Assembly (NCBI RefSeq): GCF_020991005.1
Contig: NZ_JAJLLW010000004.1
Location: 62,001 to 126,000 of the forward strand
Length of the DNA stretch: 64,000 bases
Direction: 5' to 3'
DNA from: Halomonas sp. CUBES01
Lineage (GTDB): Bacteria; Pseudomonadota; Gammaproteobacteria; Pseudomonadales; Halomonadaceae
Within the stretch, counting starts at the first letter, position 1; each line of letters starts with the position of its first letter. The notes beneath the pieces are model-generated. The model was not told where the DNA came from. It worked only from the letters and a program-made list of their open reading frames with translations, and made no database searches. Below are positions 24,495-32,933 of the stretch, one piece after another. Position numbers and translations under genes: made by a program.

Positions 24495-25430
24495 TTACTT
24501 AAGCCAAAGCCGCGTCAACGCTTGTTCTAATTGAAGCCTGTCTGCCCGGCGTTTATCCTCGGAACGACGACTCAAATTCTGCAACTTGCGTTTAACGCCG
24601 GGCAGGTCACGAGCCTGGGGCAGACCAATCAGACCGAAGTCCGGCTGCTCATCTTCGACTGAGAGCAGAAATTCTCGCGAAGGCTCGTCTATCCACTCAG
24701 AAAGACGTACCAATAGCCGTTCCCGATATTTCAGTAGCTCATGCGCGGTGACGGGCTCCGCCGTCATGCCCTTAAAATGTGCCTGAAAAATATCTTCAAA
24801 ATCCTTAGGCATCTGCGGCTCAAGAATTTCCCAGGCGGGTTTTGGACTACAGGTCAAATAGACCAGGAAAGTGTACCAAAGCGTCCTATCAGCTCGCTTG
24901 TCATCCAGTAATAGTCCTACATCGAGCAAGTCGCGTGGGTGCTGACGCGATAATGCTGCTGCCAGTTTTCCTGCATACAAATCGGCAAAACTCAGCACCT
25001 GAGCGGAAGCGAACCCAAACGCGTCCTCCACCACCGGCCGAACATCCATCTCACGTACTGGATGCACAGTGCCCCGCATGACTGGCGTGGTTTCAATCTG
25101 CACAAGTGCCCTGCCGCGACTGACAATCAACCGCGTGACACCTTGACTGCCTTGACTGGCCGACGGCTGCACACGCATTGTTTTTGATTGAGTCCGTAAT
25201 GCATCAGCCAGCATGTTCAGCGCATTATCAATCGCGGCGGCATCTTCAGCGAAACCTTGGGTCGGCAGCCATGTAAGATCGATATCCACTGATAGTCGAG
25301 GACGGTCGTGCTCGAACAGATTGATCGCCGTTCCGCCCTTCAATGCAAAACGTGGCTCCAGTGACAACATCGGGAGAATATCTACCAGCAGCTGTACGCG
25401 GTCGGTGTAGCGTTTATCCCAATTGCTCAT
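24495..25430 (-). CDS. abiEii: AbiEii-type nucleotidyltransferase toxin
   Basis: ATG 25430 (protein starts MSNWDKRYTD) has AGGG upstream and gives 311 residues; the longer frame is unlikely. The N-terminal polymerase-beta-like motif ALKGGTAINLF followed by LSVDIDLTW (DxD) is the AbiEii signature; KLAAALSRQHPRDLLDVGLLL follows as in the family. AbiEii/MenT toxins transfer nucleotides to tRNA ends and stop growth, aborting phage infection. It overlaps the antitoxin gene abiEi by 17 bases. A 12-bp palindrome CTCAGTACTGAG (24455-24466) lies after its stop. Confidence 0.92.
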   Translation of the reverse strand: MSNWDKRYTDRVQLLVDILPMLSLEPRFALKGGTAINLFEHDRPRLSVDIDLTWLPTQGFAEDAAAIDNALNMLADALRTQSKTMRVQPSASQGSQGVTRLIVSRGRALVQIETTPVMRGTVHPVREMDVRPVVEDAFGFASAQVLSFADLYAGKLAAALSRQHPRDLLDVGLLLDDKRADRTLWYTFLVYLTCSPKPAWEILEPQMPKDFEDIFQAHFKGMTAEPVTAHELLKYRERLLVRLSEWIDEPSREFLLSVEDEQPDFGLIGLPQARDLPGVKRKLQNLSRRSEDKRRADRLQLEQALTRLWLK

Positions 25431-26235
25431 CCAAGTCCCTCGGTAACGTGAGCTGATAAGTCGGGTGTAAACGACCACCGGGCACCAGAACGCGTTTACC
25501 GTTGCCGAGATCCACCCCATCTAATGAGATTCGTTTTAGCCATGCGTGTTGGTACCGATCCGCCAAGGCGAGAAACAGTCGCTTGGCCTTGATGCTGCTG
25601 CAATGGCGCAGCAGCGCCGTCACGCGCCTTGGGCTCAGTGTTGCCAAACTCTGCATAAGCGCATCAGCTTCGTAGACCAGCGCCGCGCCGGCGGGACCAT
25701 CGCAAAGCTCCAATATCGCGCGCTCTGGTGTAGAACAAACGATGCTGCCCGCACCAGAAAGCACCTCTTGCCGCTTAAGGCCCTGCTCAAGTAGCTGATC
25801 CTTCTGCGTATCCGCAGTGAAATCAGGCACCGGCCAGGCAAAGGGAGGCTTGCCGCAGAACTCAAATCGATCAGGCATAGCCAACTGGCTAAGCCAACCA
25901 GGCGGTCGTGCAGACCCGTAAATCGTTACCGTGGCAGCTTCGCCGAGCCGCAGGTAGTGTTCATGCCCTTGCATTGCCAACGCGAAGCGCCCGCCGACGT
26001 ATAACGCCAAGCCCTCCCGCTCTTGCAAGCTCCGTAGTACGCCCTGCCACTGCAGCCGCCCTCCCTTTCTCAGATAGACGCCACGCGCCGGAGACACCAG
26101 CCAACCGCTGGCGACATAACGCGCCACAAGGCTTCTCGAATAGCCATGCGCCTGCAACCAGCGGCTGGAGACTAAATCAGCGTCTCCCAGGCTGGCTAGC
26201 AATTGGTTTAATTTTGATGACTTTTGCTCACTCAT
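25414..26235 (-). CDS. abiEi: AbiEi antitoxin, winged-helix repressor
   Basis: The start is MSEQKSSK (ATG 26235); an in-frame ATG lies 9 bases further up. The N-terminal winged-helix domain (about 5-75, with LVARYVASGWL and ARGVYLRKG) binds DNA, and the C-terminal domain of about 200 residues neutralises AbiEii transcriptionally and by phosphatase-independent means in the type IV TA model. The start codon lies inside one half of an inverted repeat whose partner is 70 bases upstream, so it probably represses its own operon. Confidence 0.9.
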   Translation of the reverse strand: MSEQKSSKLNQLLASLGDADLVSSRWLQAHGYSRSLVARYVASGWLVSPARGVYLRKGGRLQWQGVLRSLQEREGLALYVGGRFALAMQGHEHYLRLGEAATVTIYGSARPPGWLSQLAMPDRFEFCGKPPFAWPVPDFTADTQKDQLLEQGLKRQEVLSGAGSIVCSTPERAILELCDGPAGAALVYEADALMQSLATLSPRRVTALLRHCSSIKAKRLFLALADRYQHAWLKRISLDGVDLGNGKRVLVPGGRLHPTYQLTLPRDLDEQLG

Positions 26236-26318
26236 AGTGAACATAATACGGATTTCAAAAACGCCGTCTAGTGATTACGGGGTTTACCTAAAATACTTTT
26301 TGATCACTATAAGTGAGC
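26226..26318. promoter_or_regulatory. AbiEi operator: pair of inverted 15-mers around the promoter
   Basis: GCTCACTCATAGTGA (26226-26240) and the reverse complement of TCACTATAAGTGAGC (26304-26318) match at 14 of 15 positions in opposite orientation. They flank the presumed abiE promoter and one covers the abiEi start codon. AbiEi of other species binds paired inverted repeats for negative autoregulation, which fits exactly. Confidence 0.7.
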
Positions 26319-26355
26319 CTATTGGCTATAGCCCTCAAGAGTTGCTTACCCACGA

Positions 26356-26392
26356 GATTCAGCGGCTGCCGCTTAGGCCAGAAGGCAATCAG
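26356..26392. repeat. 37-bp copy of the lysR 3' end, duplication scar
   Basis: This stretch is identical over 37 bases to 27673-27709 in the 3' end of the intact lysR gene. Together with the Rpn remnant at 24140 it shows that the rpn-lysR junction was duplicated and the AbiE genes sit between the two halves of the copy. Confidence 0.85.
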
Positions 26393-26523
26393 GTTGGGGC
26401 CACACTAGCTAGTTTGCTAAGCGCACACTACTGATTCACGTCAAACGGCTATTCATTACTGAACCTAAAACCACTGCATCAGGTTCTTTCATGGCATGGG
26501 AAATGCCTGCCATCCTCAGCAGC
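26393..26523. other. Non-coding spacer beside the AbiE cassette
   Basis: No gene is seen between the lysR fragment and the large hairpin. The sequence contains no clear repeat. Confidence 0.4.
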
Positions 26524-26570
26524 CACATACAGAAAGGGCAGTCACTTGTGGACTGCCCTTTCTGTATGTG
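26524..26570. terminator. Perfect 20-bp stem hairpin after the rpn gene
   Basis: CACATACAGAAAGGGCAGTC (26524-26543) pairs fully with 26551-26570 around a 7-base loop. It lies 32 bases after the rpn stop. There is no long T-run on either strand, so it may act as a strong bidirectional stop or as an mRNA-stabilising element. A decayed version follows the Rpn remnant at 24067-24100. Confidence 0.6.
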
Positions 26571-26601
26571 TGAAGTGGAAATACGGAAATGAAAGCAAGG
26601 A

Positions 26602-27552
26602 TCAGCCCTTACCCTCAATGCGCAGCTTCGCCACTTCATCTAGCGCCAGACCAGTCGCTTCAGCAATCTGCTCGTCACTAAGCACTCCCAGCTTGAGCAG
26701 ATTACGGGCTGTTTTCTCAATACCCAGCTTCTCGCCTTTCTCCATGCCCAGCTTCTCGCCTTCCTGACGTTCTTGCTGAGCCCAGTTTTCCAAATTTTCT
26801 GCCAACATGTCTTTATCCTCCACCAAACTGTTGAGCTGATTGAGGTCGACCTCAGCCCCGAGCCGCTGCAAGTGGCGTTTAAGCCAGCGGGTAATAATCT
26901 TGTCGATACGCTCTTTGTGAGGATCGGCCTGAATAATCGCCACGATCCGATCCACGGCTTGCTGCAGCCCCTGGCGATTCGTGGAGGCCTTCTCGATACT
27001 GAACACCCCGCTTAGCGGCGACTGTACCAAGCCTAACTGTTCATCAGTATAACGCCCTTCATCGACCAGATAATAACGCATCCGTGGTTGATAGACCCCC
27101 AGGAGACCCGGCGGTTCCGGGGTGATCATGTCATAAAGGTCTAACGATGCCGTCCAGCGATCCGAGCCGTTATAAAGCACCACCGGAAACACCGGCGGTA
27201 AGCCCTGGCCTGGCGTGATGACCTTCTGCTTGAATAATTCGCTGTAGAAGCAAGCAGCGTAGTGCATCAGCCGAACCGGCATGGTGCGATCTACCGAGGA
27301 CTGAAACTCCAACAAGATGTAAAGGTAAACCTCTTGGGTCACGCCCTGCCAGTTGACGTTGACTGACCACACCACATCCTCAATTTTTTCTTCGAACAGA
27401 GGCGTAATGTAGTGGCCGCTATGGCTTTTCAGAGTAGAAAAGTCCATTAACTGAGCAATCTCGGCGGGCGCAAAGCCTTCGATAAGTTGCTGCACAAACT
27501 CCGGATAGCTGAACAGCTCTTTATAGCCGGTATCGTGATGGTTATTGACCAT
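26602..27552 (-). CDS. Rpn-family recombination-promoting nuclease/putative transposase
   Basis: The 316-residue protein starts HHDTGYKELFSYPEFVQQL, the N-terminal signature of the YhgA-like/Rpn family, with the PD-(D/E)XK core at about 80-90 (EVYLYILLEFQS). The C-terminal half is a charged helix with a short repeated unit (GEKLGMEKGEKLGIEK) absent from the duplicate at 24140. Rpn proteins are DNA endonucleases that raise RecA-independent recombination and, as C-terminal truncates, act as defence toxin-antitoxin pairs. It neighbours lysR and an AbiE cassette. Confidence 0.9.
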   Translation of the reverse strand: MVNNHHDTGYKELFSYPEFVQQLIEGFAPAEIAQLMDFSTLKSHSGHYITPLFEEKIEDVVWSVNVNWQGVTQEVYLYILLEFQSSVDRTMPVRLMHYAACFYSELFKQKVITPGQGLPPVFPVVLYNGSDRWTASLDLYDMITPEPPGLLGVYQPRMRYYLVDEGRYTDEQLGLVQSPLSGVFSIEKASTNRQGLQQAVDRIVAIIQADPHKERIDKIITRWLKRHLQRLGAEVDLNQLNSLVEDKDMLAENLENWAQQERQEGEKLGMEKGEKLGIEKTARNLLKLGVLSDEQIAEATGLALDEVAKLRIEGKG

Positions 27553-27634
27553 GGAGACCTCTGCCGATCGTTACGAGACAGATTACCATGCTCATCTCCC
27601 CGTAATACATTCACAAGATATAATGAATGGCCTA

Positions 27635-28543
27635 TTAAGCTTTGCACTCCCTCAGTAATTGCAGCCCAACCGGATTCAGCGGCTGCCGCTTAGGCCAGAA
27701 GGCAATCAGATTGCGGTCACGCCGGGGAGATAACGGCCGCGTCACCACGTTGGCCGTCGGCTTATTATTTAACGCCAATGTGGGCACCAGGCTCACGCCG
27801 ACATCGCAGGCAACCATCTGCAACAGCGTGAGGGTGTCGCGTACCCAAAAATCCACCTGGAAGGTGTCGATTTCCTCCAACGAGTGGGCAAATATTTGCT
27901 GGATCAGCGCCTCACAACCGCCTGACGACATAACAAGCGGGTGCTCCGCCAATTCCGACACCGTCACGCTGGCTTGTTTGCTGAGTGGATAGCTTGCGGG
28001 CAGCACGGCAACAATCTCGTCCTTCTTTAATAGCTGCCAATCAAAGTGCTCACGCCAGTAGGTGAGATTAAGCTGGGTGACATCGGTTGTGACACCCATA
28101 TTGATCACGCCGCTTTCCACCCACTCCTTTATTTCTTCTTCCATGCCTTCCAGAACCAGGCTGATGGCATCCGGGTAGCGGCTCGAAAAGCTCGCAAGCT
28201 GGGGCGATAACCAGCCAGATAACGCACTGGGAATAACGCCTATCTTCAGCGCTTCATCCGCCTCGTTATGAAACTGCCCCACCTGCTGGCTTAACACCTG
28301 AAGCTCACCCACAACCTTTCTGGCGCTAGTAAGCACTAACTCCCCTAGCGCGGTGGGCACCAGCCCTTCTGGGTTTTTGACAATCAGCGGGCCACCCACC
28401 AGCTTCTCCAGTGCCTGCATGGAATGACTCACACCCGACTGGCTAACGCCAAGGCGCTCCGCCGCACGGGTATAAGACTGCGCTTCCGCCACGGCAAGCA
28501 GCGCACGAAGTTGGGCAATGGAGATATCCGCCCCTCTGATCAT
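27635..28543 (-). CDS. LysR-family transcriptional regulator
   Basis: ATG 28543 has AGGAG 5 bases upstream; GTG 28546 is possible. The 302-residue protein has the LysR HTH at about 8-65 (AQSYTRAAERLGVSQSGVSHSMQALEKLVGG) and a two-lobed effector domain. It is divergent from the EamA transporter gene, 99 bases away, which it likely regulates; that target is now broken by a stop codon. Confidence 0.93.
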   Translation of the reverse strand: MIRGADISIAQLRALLAVAEAQSYTRAAERLGVSQSGVSHSMQALEKLVGGPLIVKNPEGLVPTALGELVLTSARKVVGELQVLSQQVGQFHNEADEALKIGVIPSALSGWLSPQLASFSSRYPDAISLVLEGMEEEIKEWVESGVINMGVTTDVTQLNLTYWREHFDWQLLKKDEIVAVLPASYPLSKQASVTVSELAEHPLVMSSGGCEALIQQIFAHSLEEIDTFQVDFWVRDTLTLLQMVACDVGVSLVPTLALNNKPTANVVTRPLSPRRDRNLIAFWPKRQPLNPVGLQLLRECKA

Positions 28544-28642
28544 CACAACTCCTCATGAAGACCATGACCTAATCGAGTTTCAAGCCGCATGTGAGCGGCT
28601 TCTATGCTGGCCCTTTCCTTATCATCGTGACCAGGAGCCCGC

Positions 28643-29509
28643 ATGTCTATCGCCCTTGCGCTAAGCGCCATGGTACTGCTCGGCAGTACGCACTTTATCA
28701 ATGGTTTGCTCTCCCGTTTTTATCCACCGCTCAATATTGCGTTTTAAACCCATCTTGGCGGTGCGCTTGTCGGATTTTCGGGCGCACTCCTCTTTTCCAC
28801 CTGGGAGCCAACCATATGGATATGGGGCGCGCTGGCAGGCATCGGCTCCGCCCTTGGGGCCTGGCTGCTTTATCAGGGCTTATCACGGGCGCCCTTCGCT
28901 ATCGTGGTACCCGTTAGCGCGGTCGCGATGGTGACCATCGCCCTCGGGCTCTCGCTGGCTTTCCTTGGAGAGCGACCCAATGCGCAGGTATGGCTAGGCA
29001 TGATAATCGCCCTGCCCGCTATCTGGTTAACGGCGGGTGGGGGTAAACCGAACAAAGCGCGGATGAGCAGCAGCACCAGAGCGGGCCTGCTATTGGGTTT
29101 GGGCGCAGGCTTAGGGTTTGCCTTGCAGCTTCACTTCTTTGGCCAAGTGCCTGAGCGAAGCGCTTTCTATGGCATCGCCCTCTGCATGCTCAGCGGCACG
29201 GTATTTTGTCTGCCCTTTTATCAATACGCACACCCTACACAAAAGCGTTTTCCACTGCTGGCAACCGCAGCGGGCGGCATCAGTGTACTAGGGCTAACGC
29301 TATATGCGTTATCGCGAGAAGGACAGCTAGCCATTATCAGCATCGTGATTGTGTCGATGTACCCGCTGATACCGGTCGTGTTTGGTTCGATGGTGCGCAG
29401 GGAAAGGGTTAGCAGTGCCAGTATGGAGGGTGTGGTGCTTTCAATTGTGGCGATGGTGTTGATTTTAATGGAAATTATTGAAAGCAAACACGTAATTTCA
29501 AAAATATAA
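28643..29509 (+). pseudogene. EamA/DMT-type transporter gene with a premature stop
   Basis: From ATG 28643 (AGGAG upstream) the frame codes 34 residues of a DMT transporter, meets TAA at 28745-28747, and then continues in the same frame as a normal ten-helix EamA protein to 29509 (289 codons in all). A single change such as CAA to TAA would explain it. The second helix pair and later LFSTWEPTIWIWGALAG etc. are otherwise well preserved, so the break looks recent, or it could be a base-call error. Confidence 0.85.
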
Positions 29510-29585
29510 GTTTAATAACTAATATTTACTAAATATTTTTTATACCTAGTCGAAAATATTACTCATATAACCATGGACAAAAGTA

Positions 29586-30206
29586 ATGACTGAATTTGGA
29601 AATTGGGTACTCGTATCAATAGGCACAATAATAATTAGTGTAGTAACACATTTTTTTAAGGATATGATCGACTATGGAAAACGCTGGAAAACTAAGAAAG
29701 AGCAGTTTGATGATTTGATCGCCAAAGCGCATACATTCATTAATGATGAGGATAGCCAAGATGCTCAACGCGCTCACTTAGAAAATTCAATATTCTCTAA
29801 GTTTGGTTGGCCTATGCCTATTGAAGCTGTAACCTTTCTGATGAGCAAAGAAAATTTTCCTTCAAATATAGAAAAATTTCATAAAGCAAGACGAAGCATT
29901 ATCTTTAGAGAAAGCAAATTTAAAACAACACAGGGAAAGCTAAGTAAACTATTAGCGAATCCTACTTATAGCTATATACGAGCATATGAAATCATAGGTA
30001 TGTCAATCACTCTAATTTGGGGGCTTACTTCTATCTGCTTATTACTAATAAATATAGGATTCAATTATCCCACACCGTTGCTGACAGCTATTTGGGCCAT
30101 TACAACTCCTGTATTTGTATTTTTAATATATATTATTGGAATGACATTGAGCGACATGAGACGTGATAGATCGTTACTAGAATTGAATAATAATTATAAC
30201 AATTAA
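29586..30206 (+). CDS. AT-rich hypothetical membrane protein (206 aa)
   Basis: The protein has one N-terminal helix (about 6-24), a charged cytoplasmic middle (about 30-130) and two C-terminal helices (about 136-157 and 166-188). No family is recognised. Codon use is clearly more AT-rich than in flanking genes, as is the adjacent NTPase gene, so both came with the same insertion. They are convergent, so not one operon. Confidence 0.65.
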   Translation: MTEFGNWVLVSIGTIIISVVTHFFKDMIDYGKRWKTKKEQFDDLIAKAHTFINDEDSQDAQRAHLENSIFSKFGWPMPIEAVTFLMSKENFPSNIEKFHKARRSIIFRESKFKTTQGKLSKLLANPTYSYIRAYEIIGMSITLIWGLTSICLLLINIGFNYPTPLLTAIWAITTPVFVFLIYIIGMTLSDMRRDRSLLELNNNYNN

Positions 30207-30365
30207 ATCGTAAAATTTAGCTAACAATAACAACTATAAATTAGTCCGTTTGGAAGGTTATTAGCTCATCACCTTCTCCAGGTGCTTACACGACCACCGC
30301 TAACTACAACTCTATGTAAAACTACCCCGGACTAGAAGATTTAGTTGTAACTAAAATCAAACACT

Positions 30366-32807
30366 TTATCTATAATTTCTTTTTGCTGAATCTATAGCCC
30401 TTTTAAAATTACTCTCTAATGCTTCCCTCTGCTCTAGCAAAGGATTCGTAAGCCAAGATGAATCTAATGAACGCAAATGTCCTTCGCTCACTAAAGGCTG
30501 GTAAAGCGAAATCATATAACCATAGAAGCATCTTACTCTTTCCACTCTCCTCTCCAACCTTTCCACTACATCTTTTTCAGACTGTATCTCTTGGGTCTTG
30601 CTTTTCAGCTGTTCCCAAACTCCCCTATCAGCTATAAAAGTATCCATCAAAACATTCTCTAAAAAAGTAAAGTCGCCAATCAGCTCTTTAACCAAGTAAC
30701 CACCTAGCCTGCTAGGATAAAAATTGCTATTACTGTTCGGCTTTCCATGAGAAGACGTATGCAAAAAACGGAATTCACATAAATCTTCAAGCACCTTTGA
30801 AACATCATCTTCAGAAAAACCTATAACGTTAAGCTTCTCCTTAATAGAAGGAGACTCAACGTACTGAGAACCAGCTTCACTATTGACCTTCACTAAGGCG
30901 GCTAGAACAAAAAGCCTAAGTTCCTGAGCATGCGTTTTTCCAAGTCTAGAATCAAAAGGATTTCCAATAACAGAATATTTTTCTGAGTAAACGGCTTGAT
31001 TGCCTAGTAGTATTGATCTAAAAGCCTCCTGCTTTGGCATTGTATACCTACCGTCTTTTCGGAATTTCCTTAATGCTTTAGCAGGATCAGTATAGCCTCT
31101 AGCCATAAATTCTCTAGTCATTCTTAAAGCTAGCCTTACGTCATTATTTGCCAACACATCTATTCTATTACCAACTTCTGTTCCCAAAACAGAGCTTTGA
31201 ACTACTTCCATAAAAACGGAAAGGTCACTAACTTTAAAGTCAGCTCCCCCAGGAGCTTTAAACTCTCCTTGCTCGCCTTCAAGCATTTGCTTGGCCATGA
31301 AAAATCTTTTTGATAAAACAGCGGGAATTTCTGGAGGTTCAATTTGCAGAGGATCAAAATCAAAAGCGTCAAAAATAGGTGAATTTCTGTGCTTTACATA
31401 TGTTGACTCGCGCATCGAAATAATAAGATTCAGTCTTAGCTTAGATGAAAGAGCTATAGCATCAGAAAAAATTTCACTTTGTATCTTCTCATCTTCAAAC
31501 TGATCAACATTATCGACAACCAAGAAAACAGAAGTTTTACTTGACGCGTATGACAGTAGATTGTCGACATACGGGGTTATTTGATTATAATCCTCAAGAA
31601 TCTTTTCAGTTACCTTTTCGTTAAATTTTTCCTCATTCTGTGATACTAAAAACATAGGACCATTTTTCAAAGAATCTATCTCTTGCTTATAAGCTGACCT
31701 AATTGCCCTATTGTAGTCTGAAAAGAAAGCGTCTTTCTTTAAATAAGAAAATATATTTCTGTACAAAAAATCTTTCGGATTATCACTTTTTGAAAAATCT
31801 CTAAAATCTACTTCTATCCAATGAGGATACACTTTATCTTGTCTATCCTTAAAGAAATCTCTAGCTGTAACCCGCCTTGTAAATTGCAAGAAAGTAGTTT
31901 TACCTGCGCCTACCGTACCCAAAATCAAAATAGCTAAAGGCCTAGCTTTTTCAATTGTCGCCTTAAGAGAGTCTTCTAGGGCAGATGCCTCTCTCCTCCT
32001 TAAAGGGCGCTTTGGCTGAGAGTCAAATAACGGCTCTCTTTTACTAAGGTGCATTTTAATCTTATTATCAAACTTCATTCTATCCGCATTTTTAACATAG
32101 CACTTCTCCAATAAATCACTATCGCCATTAACGATAGAGTCAGAAAAAGCAGCCAAAACTGCATTTTCAATCAAGGGATAAATTGGATTCGGCTCTTTTC
32201 CATTGCTGGCGGTATGAAAATTATTTAATCTCCTTTCCTCGATCTGATCTTCGCTCCGCCCTATCAGTTCTACATCAAGATTTCCTTCAATAACTCCATT
32301 CCTAGACAATATTGAAACAAAAAAATCAAACTCTTCAACCAGAACTTGCTCTAAAGAATCGAAGACTATAGCGTGCGAAGATGAGAACTCAACACCGTCG
32401 GTCCTTGTTGCAGGAAAAACTATCCACTGATCACCATTAGTAACTACCGCATATGGAATTGACTTTGATCGACAGTAATTTCTTACTTGCCGTATAGCAT
32501 CACCAGTCTCTCCTCTTAGAAATGCACTATTCAGCTTCACTCTTCTTTTTTTAGGAACTTCCAAAAAAGATGTACCAATGCGTTTTGCCTCAACCACAAA
32601 TGAAGTATTTGCAGTCCTTACTATATAGTCTGCAAAGCTTGAATTCCCATCCTCGGATACACGCTCTTCATAGGTTATATCAGCTTCTTTCCAGCCCAGT
32701 ACATCTTCAAGAACTTTATCTATCAACTTCTTTCTTGTTTCAGCTTCATTTGCATTGCTAAGCTTCAGTATTGAAAAATTCTCTAGCAAATCTTCATGAA
32801 TATTCAT
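30366..32807 (-). CDS. PD-(D/E)XK nuclease fused to P-loop NTPase, candidate defence protein (813 aa)
   Basis: Residues about 25-170 resemble the HsdR N-terminal nuclease: Asp60, Glu73 and Lys75 (VVEAK) form a PD-(D/E)XK core, with a downstream QVRNYC motif as in type I restriction subunits. A linker leads to a STAND/AAA-type NTPase with Walker A GTVGAGKTT (297-305), Walker B FLVVDNVD (428-435) and a sensor-like IISMREST (462-469); the C-terminal 300 residues look all-helical. No methylase or other restriction subunits are present. Its AT-rich content and neighbourhood (AbiE, hipBA, Rpn) suggest a single-gene anti-phage effector (inference). Confidence 0.75.
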   Translation of the reverse strand: MNIHEDLLENFSILKLSNANEAETRKKLIDKVLEDVLGWKEADITYEERVSEDGNSSFADYIVRTANTSFVVEAKRIGTSFLEVPKKRRVKLNSAFLRGETGDAIRQVRNYCRSKSIPYAVVTNGDQWIVFPATRTDGVEFSSSHAIVFDSLEQVLVEEFDFFVSILSRNGVIEGNLDVELIGRSEDQIEERRLNNFHTASNGKEPNPIYPLIENAVLAAFSDSIVNGDSDLLEKCYVKNADRMKFDNKIKMHLSKREPLFDSQPKRPLRRREASALEDSLKATIEKARPLAILILGTVGAGKTTFLQFTRRVTARDFFKDRQDKVYPHWIEVDFRDFSKSDNPKDFLYRNIFSYLKKDAFFSDYNRAIRSAYKQEIDSLKNGPMFLVSQNEEKFNEKVTEKILEDYNQITPYVDNLLSYASSKTSVFLVVDNVDQFEDEKIQSEIFSDAIALSSKLRLNLIISMRESTYVKHRNSPIFDAFDFDPLQIEPPEIPAVLSKRFFMAKQMLEGEQGEFKAPGGADFKVSDLSVFMEVVQSSVLGTEVGNRIDVLANNDVRLALRMTREFMARGYTDPAKALRKFRKDGRYTMPKQEAFRSILLGNQAVYSEKYSVIGNPFDSRLGKTHAQELRLFVLAALVKVNSEAGSQYVESPSIKEKLNVIGFSEDDVSKVLEDLCEFRFLHTSSHGKPNSNSNFYPSRLGGYLVKELIGDFTFLENVLMDTFIADRGVWEQLKSKTQEIQSEKDVVERLERRVERVRCFYGYMISLYQPLVSEGHLRSLDSSWLTNPLLEQREALESNFKRAIDSAKRNYR

Positions 32808-32864
32808 ATAGCTATTTTCCTTGCATCAATATCATCTAAGATAGAATAGACCTTATATGATCTC

Positions 32865-32899
32865 AAAAAGCAATGAGCCCGCTCAACGGCGGGCTCATT
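32865..32899 (-). terminator. Rho-independent terminator of guaA
   Basis: AATGAGCCCGC (32872-32882) pairs perfectly with GCGGGCTCATT (32889-32899) over a 6-base loop; on the minus strand it is followed by GCTTTTTG. It lies 35 bases after the guaA stop. Confidence 0.85.
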
Positions 32900-32933
32900 C
32901 TGTACAGATGATAAGAAAATATTACAAGCAGTA

